Positions 44,488 to 52,841 of a stretch of 56,011 bases of DNA are shown piece after piece. Source of the DNA: Gammaproteobacteria bacterium HGW-Gammaproteobacteria-1 (GTDB taxonomy: Bacteria > Pseudomonadota > Gammaproteobacteria > Thiohalomonadales > Thiohalomonadaceae); NCBI GenBank assembly GCA_002840095.1, contig PGZL01000014.1, forward strand, positions 1 to 56,011, written 5' to 3'. The notes below the pieces were generated by a model that worked only from the letters and a program-made list of their open reading frames with translations, searched no databases and was not told the DNA's origin. Numbering within the stretch: the stretch's first letter is position 1; each line of letters opens with the position of its first letter. A program made the translations under genes and the position numbers.

Positions 44488-46071
44488 TCAGCGGCGCTTG
44501 GCCCAGAACTGGGCCGCCAGCTGCTGCAGGCTGGCGGCGAGTTGGGCTACGTGCTGCGCCCCGGCTTCGCTCTGCGTGCCGGTTTCGGCGTTGGCGTCGG
44601 AGATGTGGCGGATGGAGACGATGTTGCGGTTGATCTCCTCGCCCACGGCGCTCTGTTCCTCCACTGCGGTGGCGATTTGGGTACTCATGTCGGTGATCAC
44701 GCTGACGCTGCGGGTGATGCTGTCCAGCGACTGCGCCGCATGGCGCGCCTGCTCGACGCTGCTGTCCGCCTGTTCCCGGCTCAGGGTCATCACCTTCACC
44801 GCCGAGCGGGCGCCGTCCTGCAGCTTTTCGATCATCGACTGGATTTCCTGGGTCGACTGCTGGGTGCGTGAGGCGAGGGTGCGTACCTCGTCGGCCACCA
44901 CTGCAAAGCCGCGGCCCTGCTCGCCGGCACGGGCGGCCTCGATGGCGGCGTTGAGCGCCAGCAGGTTGGTCTGCTCGGCGATGCCGCGGATCACATCCAG
45001 CACCGAGGTGATTTCGCTGCTGCTCGCTTCCAGCTGCTGGATGACGCCGGCGGCCTTTTCCACCTCGGCGGCGAGGCGGCCGATGGCGGTGCTGGTGTCC
45101 GCCACCACCTGGCGGCCTTCGCGCGCCTCGGCGTCGGCCTTGTCGGCGGCGTCGGCGGTGTTCTGCGCATTGCGCGCCACTTCCTGCACGCTGGCGGCCA
45201 TTTCGGTGATGGCGGTGGCCACCTGATCGGTTTCGCTCTGCTGCTGGCGGATGCCCTCGCTGCTGTGTTCCACCGCAGAGACCAGGTTGTCGGCGGTGCC
45301 GGACAGCTGGCGCGAGGCATCGGCGATGCGTCCCACCACGGCGCTGGCCTCGGCCTCCAGCATCTTGATGGCGAACATGATCTCGCCGGCCTCGTCCATG
45401 CGATCGGTATAGAGCAGCTGGCCGACGGGATTTTTGGCAATGGTGCGGGCGTGGCGCACCATCGCGCAGAGCGGCGCGAGTGCAAGCAGGCTCAGCATGC
45501 CTCCTACTGCCAGCGTCACGCCTGCGGTGATCGCCGCGGTGGACAAGGACATGCCGCCGAAGGCCGTTGCGGCGCCGATGCCGGAGGCAAGGCCCAGGGT
45601 GATGGCGGCCAGCACCTTCTGCCTGAGGTTGATGCGCGGCAGGCGCAGGGCCAGCGGCGTGCGACCGGCATTGAGTTCCGCGTACAGCTGCTCCGCCTTC
45701 TGCACCATTTCGCGGCTGGGCTTGGTGCGCACCGACTGGTATTCGTCCACCTTGCCGTTGTGCAGGATCGGCGTGACATAGGCGCTGACCCAGTAGTGGT
45801 CGCCGTTCTTGCAGCGGTTCTTCACCATGCCCATCCAGGAACGGCCGGTCTTGATCGTATCCCACAGGTCGCCGAAGGCGGCCGGCGGCATTTCCGGATG
45901 GCGCACGACGTTGTGGTTCTGCTGCATCAGCTCGTCGAAGGAAAAGCCGCTGATGGACACGAAGTCGTCGTTGACGTAGGTGATGCTGCCCTTCAGATCC
46001 GTGGTGGAGAGGATGTTCGCGCTGTCCGCGTAGTTCACTTCGCGTCCGGTGACGGGGAAATTCTTCTTCAT
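44488..46071 (-). CDS. PAS-containing methyl-accepting chemotaxis protein (Aer-like)
   Basis: A 527-residue receptor. The N-terminal PAS domain (about 10-120) has the Aer-type region [21 protein letters not shown] and [20 protein letters not shown], which in Aer binds FAD and senses redox state. Two adjacent TM helices (about 155-200) form a membrane hairpin with no periplasmic domain, followed by a HAMP-like segment and a long signalling coiled coil with the conserved hairpin tip [20 protein letters not shown]. It should direct energy or oxygen taxis through CheW and CheA. A sigma-28-like promoter lies 73 nt upstream. Confidence 0.93.
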   Translation of the reverse strand: MKKNFPVTGREVNYADSANILSTTDLKGSITYVNDDFVSISGFSFDELMQQNHNVVRHPEMPPAAFGDLWDTIKTGRSWMGMVKNRCKNGDHYWVSAYVTPILHNGKVDEYQSVRTKPSREMVQKAEQLYAELNAGRTPLALRLPRINLRQKVLAAITLGLASGIGAATAFGGMSLSTAAITAGVTLAVGGMLSLLALAPLCAMVRHARTIAKNPVGQLLYTDRMDEAGEIMFAIKMLEAEASAVVGRIADASRQLSGTADNLVSAVEHSSEGIRQQQSETDQVATAITEMAASVQEVARNAQNTADAADKADAEAREGRQVVADTSTAIGRLAAEVEKAAGVIQQLEASSSEITSVLDVIRGIAEQTNLLALNAAIEAARAGEQGRGFAVVADEVRTLASRTQQSTQEIQSMIEKLQDGARSAVKVMTLSREQADSSVEQARHAAQSLDSITRSVSVITDMSTQIATAVEEQSAVGEEINRNIVSIRHISDANAETGTQSEAGAQHVAQLAASLQQLAAQFWAKRR

Positions 46072-46376
46072 GTGGGTACCTGTGGTGAATGTTGTTTGCC
46101 CGCGCCGCGGCTACCGGTCTAAGGCCGGCTTGCCCCTCCATTTCTATCGGCTGCGTAAGGATTTAGTGTATAGATTTTTTGCGAAAAAATGTCAGAAGAA
46201 TACCCACTTCAAAGTGATGGGTAATATTGGTGCAATGCGCATGAGGAATGGGCTGATTTGGTGCAGAAAATCCCTATGGGAGAGGCTGCACCGGGTTCCG
46301 GAGGTCGGTATCAAACCACGCCGAGTAGGGTCCATGCCTGATCAACGGCGGGGGGGCCCGTGGCTATGCTCTGGCT
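46072..46376. other. Divergent intergenic region (chemoreceptor / gspE)
   Basis: 305 nt, more AT-rich in the middle. It holds a sigma-28-like promoter for the chemoreceptor, a TTTTTTGCGAAAAAA palindrome (46175-46189) and a small hairpin (TACCCA at 46201 with TGGGTA at 46218). No gene and no convincing promoter for gspE were found. Confidence 0.6.
46144..46170 (-). promoter_or_regulatory. Sigma-28 (FliA) promoter of the chemoreceptor
   Basis: On the minus strand TACA (46170-46167), 15 nt, then GCCGATAG (46151-46144). The consensus is TAAA-N15-GCCGATAA, so it matches three of four and seven of eight positions at exact spacing. Confidence 0.7.
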
Positions 46377-48134
46377 ATGCATATGACGGACAGCACCGGC
46401 ACCATGGAAATACCACAGACCGAACCGGGCCTGCCGGCTCCGCAACGGAGCGGCAGGCAGGCGCGGCTGGGTGACGCCCTGCTCGCGGCGGGCAAGGTTG
46501 CGTCGCCGGACCTCGAACGTGCCCTGGAAATCCGCAAGCACCGCGAGGAAAAACTCGGCGCCATCCTGGTGCGCCTGGGCCTGGTGTCGGAGCGCGACGT
46601 GGTGGAACTGGTGGCACAGCAGATGGGCCTGCAGGTCGTGCGGCCCGACGACTACCCGCACGTACCGGTACTGCCGGATCGCTTCGCGGAAAAATTCCTC
46701 AAATACCACCAGGCCATACCGTTGCGCGTGCGTGACGAAGAGCTGGAACTGGCCATGGTCGATCCCCTCGACAGCTATCTGGCCAATGCCGTGGCGCTCA
46801 CCAGCGGCAAGCGCGTGGTGCGGCGCGTGGCGGTGCCGTCGGAACTGGACGCCGCTATCGAACAGCTCTACGGCAGCGGCCGTTCGGCCATGGACAAGAT
46901 CGTCGACGGCGTGCAGCAGGGCAGCCAGGAGATCGCCGCCGAGGAAGTCGAACACCTCAAGGATCTCGCCAGCGAGGCGCCGGTCATCCGCCTGGTGAAT
47001 CTGCTCATCGAGCGCGCGGTGGACGCGCAGGCCTCGGACATCCACGTCGAGCCCTTCGAGAACCGGCTCAAGGTGCGTTACCGCATCGACGGCCTGCTGC
47101 GCGAAGTGGAGGCGCCGCCGCCGCGGCTCAGCGCCGCCGTCATCTCGCGCCTCAAGATCATGGCCCGCCTGGACATCGCCGAGCGGCGCCTGCCGCAGGA
47201 CGGTCGCATCCAGCTGCACAGCCAGGGACGCGAAATCGATCTGCGCCTGTCCACCGTGCCGACCATGCACGGTGAGAGCGTGGTGGTGCGCATCCTGCGC
47301 AAGGACGGCGCCCGCCTCGGTTTTCACGAACTGGGTTTTTCCGATGCGACGCTGGCGCAGTTCATGGATCTGTTGCAGCGGCCGCACGGCATCCTGCTGG
47401 TGACCGGTCCCACCGGCAGCGGCAAGACCACCACTCTTTACGCCGCGCTGCGCACCCTCAACGAACCGACGCGCAAGATCCTGACGGTGGAAGACCCGGT
47501 GGAATATGAACTGGAAGGGGTCAACCAGTTGCAGGTCAAGCCGCAGATCGGACTGGACTTCGCCCGCGCGCTACGCGCGCTGCTGCGCCAGGATCCCGAC
47601 ATCATCATGATCGGCGAAATGCGCGATCTGGAAACGGCGCGCATCGCCGTGCAGTCGGCCATGACCGGACACCTGGTGCTGTCGACCCTGCATACCAACG
47701 ATGCGGTGAGCAGCATCAGCCGCCTGCTGGACATGGGCATCGAAGGCTATCTGGTCACCTCGACGGTGAGCGGCATCGTGGCCCAGCGGCTGGTGCGCCG
47801 CCTGTGCCCGCACTGCCGTGAAGGCTATGAGGTGTTGCCCGAACTGGCGCGCGAGCTGCGCCTGCCGCCCTCGTCGGCGCAACCGCGCCTGTATCGGGCG
47901 GTGGGCTGCCCGCAGTGCAACGGTTCCGGTTACCGCGGCCGCGCCGCGATACTGGAAATTCTGCCCCTGAGCGATCCCATCCGCCGCCTGGTGCTGCGCC
48001 ACGCCGATGCCCACGAAATCGGCGCGGCCGCCGTGGCGGAGGGCATGCGCACCATGTATCAGGACGGCCTGGACAAGGCCCTGGCCGGCGACACCAGCCT
48101 GGAAGAAGTCCTGCGCGTCACGCGGGCGGTGTGA
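46377..48134 (+). CDS. gspE: Type II secretion ATPase GspE
   Basis: A 585-residue cytoplasmic hexameric ATPase powering pseudopilus assembly. The N-terminal T2SSE_N (MshEN-like) domain starts about residue 25 (RQARLGDALLAAGKV). Walker A GPTGSGKT is at 344-351; the Asp box (ILTVEDPVEY), Walker B (IIMIGEMRD) and His box (STLHTNDA) follow. A zinc site C477/C480 and C511/C514 is intact. It could also be compared with PilB, but the following gspF-K genes settle the assignment. An alternative ATG is two codons downstream (46383); no strong Shine-Dalgarno. It is the first gene of the secretion cluster. Confidence 0.94.
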   Translation: MHMTDSTGTMEIPQTEPGLPAPQRSGRQARLGDALLAAGKVASPDLERALEIRKHREEKLGAILVRLGLVSERDVVELVAQQMGLQVVRPDDYPHVPVLPDRFAEKFLKYHQAIPLRVRDEELELAMVDPLDSYLANAVALTSGKRVVRRVAVPSELDAAIEQLYGSGRSAMDKIVDGVQQGSQEIAAEEVEHLKDLASEAPVIRLVNLLIERAVDAQASDIHVEPFENRLKVRYRIDGLLREVEAPPPRLSAAVISRLKIMARLDIAERRLPQDGRIQLHSQGREIDLRLSTVPTMHGESVVVRILRKDGARLGFHELGFSDATLAQFMDLLQRPHGILLVTGPTGSGKTTTLYAALRTLNEPTRKILTVEDPVEYELEGVNQLQVKPQIGLDFARALRALLRQDPDIIMIGEMRDLETARIAVQSAMTGHLVLSTLHTNDAVSSISRLLDMGIEGYLVTSTVSGIVAQRLVRRLCPHCREGYEVLPELARELRLPPSSAQPRLYRAVGCPQCNGSGYRGRAAILEILPLSDPIRRLVLRHADAHEIGAAAVAEGMRTMYQDGLDKALAGDTSLEEVLRVTRAV

Positions 48135-48135
48135 G

Positions 48136-49341
48136 ATGAGCCTGTTCCGCTACAAGGCGGTGGACGGCAACGGTGTCCTGCTCCAGGGCGAGCTGGACGC
48201 GGCGACGGAACAGGATGTGTTTCTGCGCCTCAAGGCCATGGGGCACGCTCCCATCAGCGCGGAGCTGCGCGGCCGCAGCTGGCAGTGGCTGCGGCTGCCG
48301 CAGCGCCGCCGCCGCGTGCTGCCGGTGGCGCGTTTTGCCCGCGACGTGGGCACGCTGCTGGCGGCGGGCGTGGCGCTGGAGCGCGCCCTGTCGATGCTGG
48401 TCGACATGGCGCAGAGTCCGCGCGAAGCCGCCGTGATCAGCGAGCTGCTCGATGCGGTGCGCAACGGCCAGCCCCTGTCCGCCGCCATGGAACGGCACGG
48501 CGCCGTGTTCAGCCGCTTCCACGTCAACATGGTGCGCGCCGGCGAGGCGTCGGGCGCGCTGGACAAGGTGCTGCTGCGCCTGGCCGATGCCGCCGAGCAG
48601 GTGGACGCGCTCAGGGACAGCGTCAAGACGGCGCTCATCTACCCCAGCCTCCTGGTGCTGGTCACCGGCGCCTCGCTGATGATCCTGATGACCTTCGTGG
48701 TGCCGCAGTTCACCGTGCTGTTCACCGACATGGGGCGCGAGCTGCCCTTGCCGACGCGCATCGTCAGTGCCGCCGGCGAGTGGCTGCGCGGCTACTGGTG
48801 GGTGCTGCTGCTGGCGCTGTTCGCGCTGTTCCGGCTGGCACAGTGGCAATGGTCGGTGCCGCGTTCGCGCTACCGCTGGGAACTGCGCCTGGCGCGCTGG
48901 CCGCTGCTGGGCGAGGTGCTGCTCAAGCTGCAGATGGCGTTGTTCGCGCGCACCTTCGCCACCTTGCTCGGTAACGGCGTGCCGCTGCTGGCGGCCCTCC
49001 AGATCGTGCGCGAGACCCTTGCCAGCCACGTGATGCAGGAGGCCGTGGGTGAGGTCGCCGCGGGGGTCAAGGACGGCGGCACCCTGGCCGGGCAGATGGC
49101 GCAGGCGGCACGGTTTCCGGCCCTGGCGGTGCACCTGGTGCGGGTGGGTGAGGAGACCGGGCAGCTGGAAGGGATGCTGCTGCGGCTGGCGGAGATTTTC
49201 GAACGCGAGGTGCGCACCGCAGTACAGCGTGCGCTGGCCTTGCTGGAGCCGGTGCTGATCATCGGCCTGGGGGTGATCGTCGGCGGCATCATCATGTCGA
49301 TCCTGGTGGCGATCCTGAGCATCAACGATTTGACGTTGTAG
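48136..49341 (+). CDS. gspF: Type II secretion inner-membrane platform protein GspF
   Basis: A 401-residue polytopic protein with two homologous GspF cytoplasmic domains, each followed by TM segments. MSLFRYKAVDGNG is the standard start; FARDVGTLLAAGVALERALSML begins repeat one and FARTFATLLGNGVPLLAALQIV repeat two. TM helices lie near 170-190, 220-240 and 370-395. It begins 1 nt after the gspE stop. Confidence 0.95.
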   Translation: MSLFRYKAVDGNGVLLQGELDAATEQDVFLRLKAMGHAPISAELRGRSWQWLRLPQRRRRVLPVARFARDVGTLLAAGVALERALSMLVDMAQSPREAAVISELLDAVRNGQPLSAAMERHGAVFSRFHVNMVRAGEASGALDKVLLRLADAAEQVDALRDSVKTALIYPSLLVLVTGASLMILMTFVVPQFTVLFTDMGRELPLPTRIVSAAGEWLRGYWWVLLLALFALFRLAQWQWSVPRSRYRWELRLARWPLLGEVLLKLQMALFARTFATLLGNGVPLLAALQIVRETLASHVMQEAVGEVAAGVKDGGTLAGQMAQAARFPALAVHLVRVGEETGQLEGMLLRLAEIFEREVRTAVQRALALLEPVLIIGLGVIVGGIIMSILVAILSINDLTL

Positions 49342-49359
49342 CGGGCAAGGAGGGCGGAC

Positions 49360-49806
49360 ATGAAACACAGGATGCAGTTGTCACGGGAAGTGCACGGCAA
49401 GGGCTTCACGCTCATCGAACTGCTGGTGGTGCTGGTGATACTCGGCCTGCTGGCGGGCGTGGTGGGGCCGCAGGTGATGAAGTATCTCGGTTCGTCCAAG
49501 AGCAAGACCGCACGCCTGCAAATCGAGGAGCTGTCGGCGGCGCTCGATCTCTACCGGCTGGAGCTGGGCCGCTATCCCTCCAGCGAGGAGGGGTTGACGG
49601 CCCTGGTGCAGCCGCCGGGCGTGGTGGAGGCGCGCTGGCAGGGACCGTATCTCAAGAAAAAGACTGTGCCGAAGGACCCGTGGGGCTTCGACTATCACTA
49701 CCAGTTTCCGGGACAGCAGGACGTTTACGATCTGTTTTCCCTGGGAGCCGACAACGCCAGCGGCGGTGACGGTGAAAACAGTGACGTCCTTGGCTGGGAG
49801 AGCTAG
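49360..49806 (+). CDS. gspG: Major pseudopilin GspG
   Basis: A 148-residue prepilin with leader cleaved at G15-F16 (HGKG/FTLIELLVV), E5 of the mature protein present, and the hydrophobic N-helix. The C-terminal part has YPSSEEGLTALVQPP, VPKDPWGFDYHYQFPG and the calcium-site region LGADNASGGDGENSDVLGWES. It forms the pseudopilus shaft. AAGGAGGG is ideally placed. It overlaps the gspH frame at its 3' end. Confidence 0.96.
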   Translation: MKHRMQLSREVHGKGFTLIELLVVLVILGLLAGVVGPQVMKYLGSSKSKTARLQIEELSAALDLYRLELGRYPSSEEGLTALVQPPGVVEARWQGPYLKKKTVPKDPWGFDYHYQFPGQQDVYDLFSLGADNASGGDGENSDVLGWES

Positions 49807-50236
49807 CGCGGCAGGCTATACGCTGCTGGAGCTGCTGCTGGTGCTGGCCATACTTGCCGGCATGCTGAGCCTGGTGCCGCCGATGTTTGCCGGCGCCGTC
49901 GCCGGCAACGAGCCGCACTCGGCAGCGCGCCAGGTGCTGGCTGCCCTGCGCTATGCGCACAGCAGGGCGGTGGCGTCGCGCCGGCCTGTGGCCTTCACCC
50001 TCGATCTCGATCGGCGGCGCTACCAGGTGGACGGCCGTCCCGCCGTCGCCTTGCCCTCATCCCTGGCCTACACCCTGATCACCGCGGAGTCGGAGGTGCG
50101 CGACGGCGGCAGCGGCGCGATCCGCTTCTACGCCGACGGCAGCGCCAGCGGCGGCCGCATCACCCTCGGCAATGACGCCGTCACCTACCGTCTGGACGTG
50201 GCCTGGCTCAGCGGCCGGGTGACCTTGCTGGAGTGA
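49766..50236 (+). CDS. gspH: Minor pseudopilin GspH
   Basis: A 156-residue type IV pilin-like protein with leader ending SAAG/YTLLELLLVLAI and the GspH C-terminal beta domain. A GTG start is inferred; GTG codons at 49766, 49772 and 49781 are all possible, and all lie inside the end of gspG, so translation is probably coupled. GspH is part of the pseudopilus with G, I, J and K. Confidence 0.88.
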   Translation: MTVKTVTSLAGRASAAGYTLLELLLVLAILAGMLSLVPPMFAGAVAGNEPHSAARQVLAALRYAHSRAVASRRPVAFTLDLDRRRYQVDGRPAVALPSSLAYTLITAESEVRDGGSGAIRFYADGSASGGRITLGNDAVTYRLDVAWLSGRVTLLE

Positions 50237-50243
50237 TGCCGTC

Positions 50244-50633
50244 GTGAGCCGACCACGCCAGCGCGGTTTTTCCCTCATCGAGGTGCTGGTCGCCTTCGCC
50301 ATTCTTGCGCTGGCGGTAAGCGTGATCTTTTCCCTCTTCGCCACCGGCCTGCGCAATACCGCCGTGGCCGGGGAATACGGTGTGGCCCTGGCCCTGGCCG
50401 AATCGAAGATGGCCGTGTTGCAGGGCATGGACGCGGCGCGCCTGGAGCCGCAGTTGCAGGAGGGCAGCTTCGACGGCGCCTATCACTGGCGCAGCGAGGT
50501 GCGGCCCGCCGCCGGCGACAGCGGCGTCGCCGGTGTCGCCTTATACGTACTGGCGGTGCGCGTGTCCTGGGGCGGGACGGCGCGCAGCCGCAGCGTCGAT
50601 CTGTCCACGCTGCGCCTGGGGCGGTTGCCGTGA
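50244..50633 (+). CDS. gspI: Minor pseudopilin GspI
   Basis: A 129-residue pseudopilin with a very short leader (QRG/FSLIEVLVAFAILAL) and the GspI fold after the helix. The start is GTG 50244; a nearby ATG at 50235 runs straight into a stop. With GspJ and GspK it makes the tip complex. It is 7 nt after gspH and overlaps gspJ. Confidence 0.9.
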   Translation: MSRPRQRGFSLIEVLVAFAILALAVSVIFSLFATGLRNTAVAGEYGVALALAESKMAVLQGMDAARLEPQLQEGSFDGAYHWRSEVRPAAGDSGVAGVALYVLAVRVSWGGTARSRSVDLSTLRLGRLP

Positions 50634-51256
50634 ACGGGCGCCCGGCACGCAGCGGCGGCTTTACCCTGCTCGAACTGTTGATCGGCCTGGTGCTGCTGGC
50701 CATCACCCTGACCATTGCCTTCGCCGCGCTGCGTTTTTCCGGCCGCAGCCTGGAACGCACCGATGCGCTGGTGGGCGACATCGAGGAGATCCGCGTTGCC
50801 CGCAGCGTGATGCAGCGGCAACTGGCGCAAGCGCGGCCGCTGATCCACGAAACGCCGCAGCGCCGGATGGCGTTTCGCGGCGAGCCGCAGCAACTGGAGT
50901 TCGTGGCGCCGGTGCCCGCGCAGGACGGGCGGCTGGCGGGCATGTACCACTACCGCCTGCACTTTGTTGTCGCTGCGAATGGCACCCAGTTGGTGCTCGA
51001 CTATCAACCCTATATCCCGGACGGCACGCTGGACTGGCGCGAGGGGCATGACAGCGCGGTGCTGGCGCAGGGGCTGGCCGGCGGCGGCTTCAGCTACTTC
51101 GGCCAGGCCCGGGCGCAGGAGGCGGAGGAATGGATCGAGCACTGGCCGGTGGCCGAGGCCATGCCGCTGCTGGTGCAGGTGCAGCTGGCGCACGGCGCCG
51201 ACAGGGTGCCGTGGCCGGAACTGGTGGTGCCGCTGCGCGCGCACCGGGTGCGTTGA
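50630..51256 (+). CDS. gspJ: Minor pseudopilin GspJ
   Basis: A 208-residue pseudopilin with leader SGG/FTLLELLIGLVLL. The GTG start overlaps the gspI stop as GTGA. The size is in the GspJ range and the protein has the family's beta-rich C-terminal domain (RMAFRGEPQQLEFVAPV, MYHYRLHF). Confidence 0.9.
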   Translation: MNGRPARSGGFTLLELLIGLVLLAITLTIAFAALRFSGRSLERTDALVGDIEEIRVARSVMQRQLAQARPLIHETPQRRMAFRGEPQQLEFVAPVPAQDGRLAGMYHYRLHFVVAANGTQLVLDYQPYIPDGTLDWREGHDSAVLAQGLAGGGFSYFGQARAQEAEEWIEHWPVAEAMPLLVQVQLAHGADRVPWPELVVPLRAHRVR

Positions 51257-51258
51257 TC

Positions 51259-52185
51259 ATGCGCCGCCGGAACAGCATCCCCAGGCGACGCAACGCGGGC
51301 ATCGCGCTGGTGATCGTGTTGTGGCTGATCGCCCTGCTCAGCCTGCTGGCGGTGGGGCAGACGGCGACGGTGCGCACCGAGACGCTGGTGACCGGCAACC
51401 AGGTGACGGCGGCGCAGGCGCGGGCCGCGGCCTATGGCGGCATCCAGCTCGGCCTGCTGGAGCTGCTGCGTCCGTCGCAGGCGCGCAACTGGCACGCCGA
51501 CGGCAGCGTGTATCCGGCCGAGCTGGACGGCGTCGCGCTGCACATCAGTCTGGCCGACGAAACCGGCAAGGTGGATCTCAATTTCGCCTCGGGCCCGCTG
51601 CTCGATGCATTGCTGCGCGCGGCAGAGGTGGAGGACGACGTGCGCATCCCGCTGGTGGACGCGATTCTCGACTGGCGTGATCCCGACGATCTGCACCGCG
51701 CCGACGGCGCCGAACGCGAAGCCTACGCTGCGGCCGGTCTGGATTACGTACCGCGCAACGGACCCATGCAGAGCACCGAGGAACTGATGTTGGTGCTGGG
51801 CATGGATGCCGCGCTCTATCACACCCTGGCCGACAGCATCACAGTGCATTCCGGCAATGCCGTGTTCAATCCGACGGTGGTCTCGGGCCGCGTGCTGCAA
51901 CGCATGGTGCAGGACGGCGTGACGCAGGGCGGCACGGTGGGCGTGCACGACGATGACGGCGCCGATGCCGCACCGCCCGCGGCAGCGGCGCGCGGCGGCG
52001 CCGTGGGACGCGTATACACCGTGCGCTGCACGGCGCAAATGCCGGACGGCGTGCGGGAGCAATACGAGGCGCTGGTGCGCGTGACGCCGGCGCGCGGTAC
52101 CGGCGCGCCGCTGCATGAAATGCTGGTGTGGCGCGAGGGCGCCGGGTTCGACAACGCGACCGGGTGGAATGTGGAGCCGGAATAG
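51259..52185 (+). CDS. gspK: Tip pseudopilin GspK
   Basis: A 308-residue pseudopilin. The leader ends RRRNAG/IALVIVLWLIALLS and, as usual for GspK, position 5 of the mature protein is not Glu. The large globular insert typical of GspK contains the LVDAILDWRDPDDLHRADGAE block, part of the helical domain. ATG 51259 is 2 nt after the gspJ stop. The Ala-rich stretch AAPPAAAARGG is a variable loop. gspL and gspM, which usually follow, are absent here. Confidence 0.92.
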   Translation: MRRRNSIPRRRNAGIALVIVLWLIALLSLLAVGQTATVRTETLVTGNQVTAAQARAAAYGGIQLGLLELLRPSQARNWHADGSVYPAELDGVALHISLADETGKVDLNFASGPLLDALLRAAEVEDDVRIPLVDAILDWRDPDDLHRADGAEREAYAAAGLDYVPRNGPMQSTEELMLVLGMDAALYHTLADSITVHSGNAVFNPTVVSGRVLQRMVQDGVTQGGTVGVHDDDGADAAPPAAAARGGAVGRVYTVRCTAQMPDGVREQYEALVRVTPARGTGAPLHEMLVWREGAGFDNATGWNVEPE

Positions 52186-52300
52186 GGTGTTAACCCGCTT
52201 GTTGCACTTTACCCCCTTGCCTATACCTCGAAATACGGCATGTTCTACCCGTTGCAGTCTGCCGTGATGATACGGGCAGTGCCGGAACGAGGATACGCAG

Positions 52301-52795
52301 ATGCAGATGCAGGTGACGGGAGGCAAGGCGGCGACGGCGACACTGCTGGCGATCAACGGCGTGCTGGTGTTGACGTTGTGGTTGCAGCTCGGCGTGGCGC
52401 CGCAGGACGCGGTGGCTGCGGTGCCGGCGGCAGCGCCTCCCGTTCCCCTGTCGCTGCCGGCGGCGCGGCCCGAACTGCCGCCGTTCAGCGCTTACCAGGA
52501 TGTGATCGAAAGGCCGTTGTTCTGGGAAGAGCGTCGCAGGCAGCAGGACGCCGTCGCGTTGCCCGCCGACGGCGCGCCGGCGCAGGTGCCCTTCATCCTG
52601 CTCGGCGTGGTGCAGGCGGAACAGTCCCATGCCGTGCTGGGACGGTCCGGCTCCAAGGACGTCAACCGCGTGTACGTGGGTGATGTGGTCGAGGGCTGGA
52701 TCGTTGAATCCATGACGCGGGACAGCGTCACCCTGATGGCCAACGGTGTGCGCAGGGAATTGCAATTCGGCACGGGCCGCACAGGCGCGAAGTAG
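52301..52795 (+). CDS. GspC/GspN-like type II secretion protein (HR domain, no PDZ)
   Basis: A 164-residue bitopic protein: TM helix about 10-30, a Pro/Ala linker, then a homology-region (HR) type domain (PFILLGVVQAEQSHAVLGR, VYVGDVVEGWIVESMTRDSVTLMANGVRREL). GspC links the inner-membrane platform to the secretin; this copy ends after the HR domain and lacks the PDZ or coiled-coil part, like XcpP-type short forms or XpsN. It begins 115 nt after gspK, with a possible promoter (TTGTTG 52199, TATACC 52222, spacer 17), and precedes gspD. ATG 52301 and 52307 are both possible. Confidence 0.8.
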   Translation: MQMQVTGGKAATATLLAINGVLVLTLWLQLGVAPQDAVAAVPAAAPPVPLSLPAARPELPPFSAYQDVIERPLFWEERRRQQDAVALPADGAPAQVPFILLGVVQAEQSHAVLGRSGSKDVNRVYVGDVVEGWIVESMTRDSVTLMANGVRRELQFGTGRTGAK

Positions 52796-52841
52796 GTTTC
52801 CTGACTCGGGAAGCCTGCACGCCTCACTGAGGAGAGCAACG

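Noticed and set aside
46175-46223. TTTTTTGCGAAAAAA palindrome and TACCCA/TGGGTA hairpin as an operator or terminator
   Set aside because: The first is an A/T run with a 3-nt centre that could arise by chance and the second has a mismatched stem; neither sits at a gene end.
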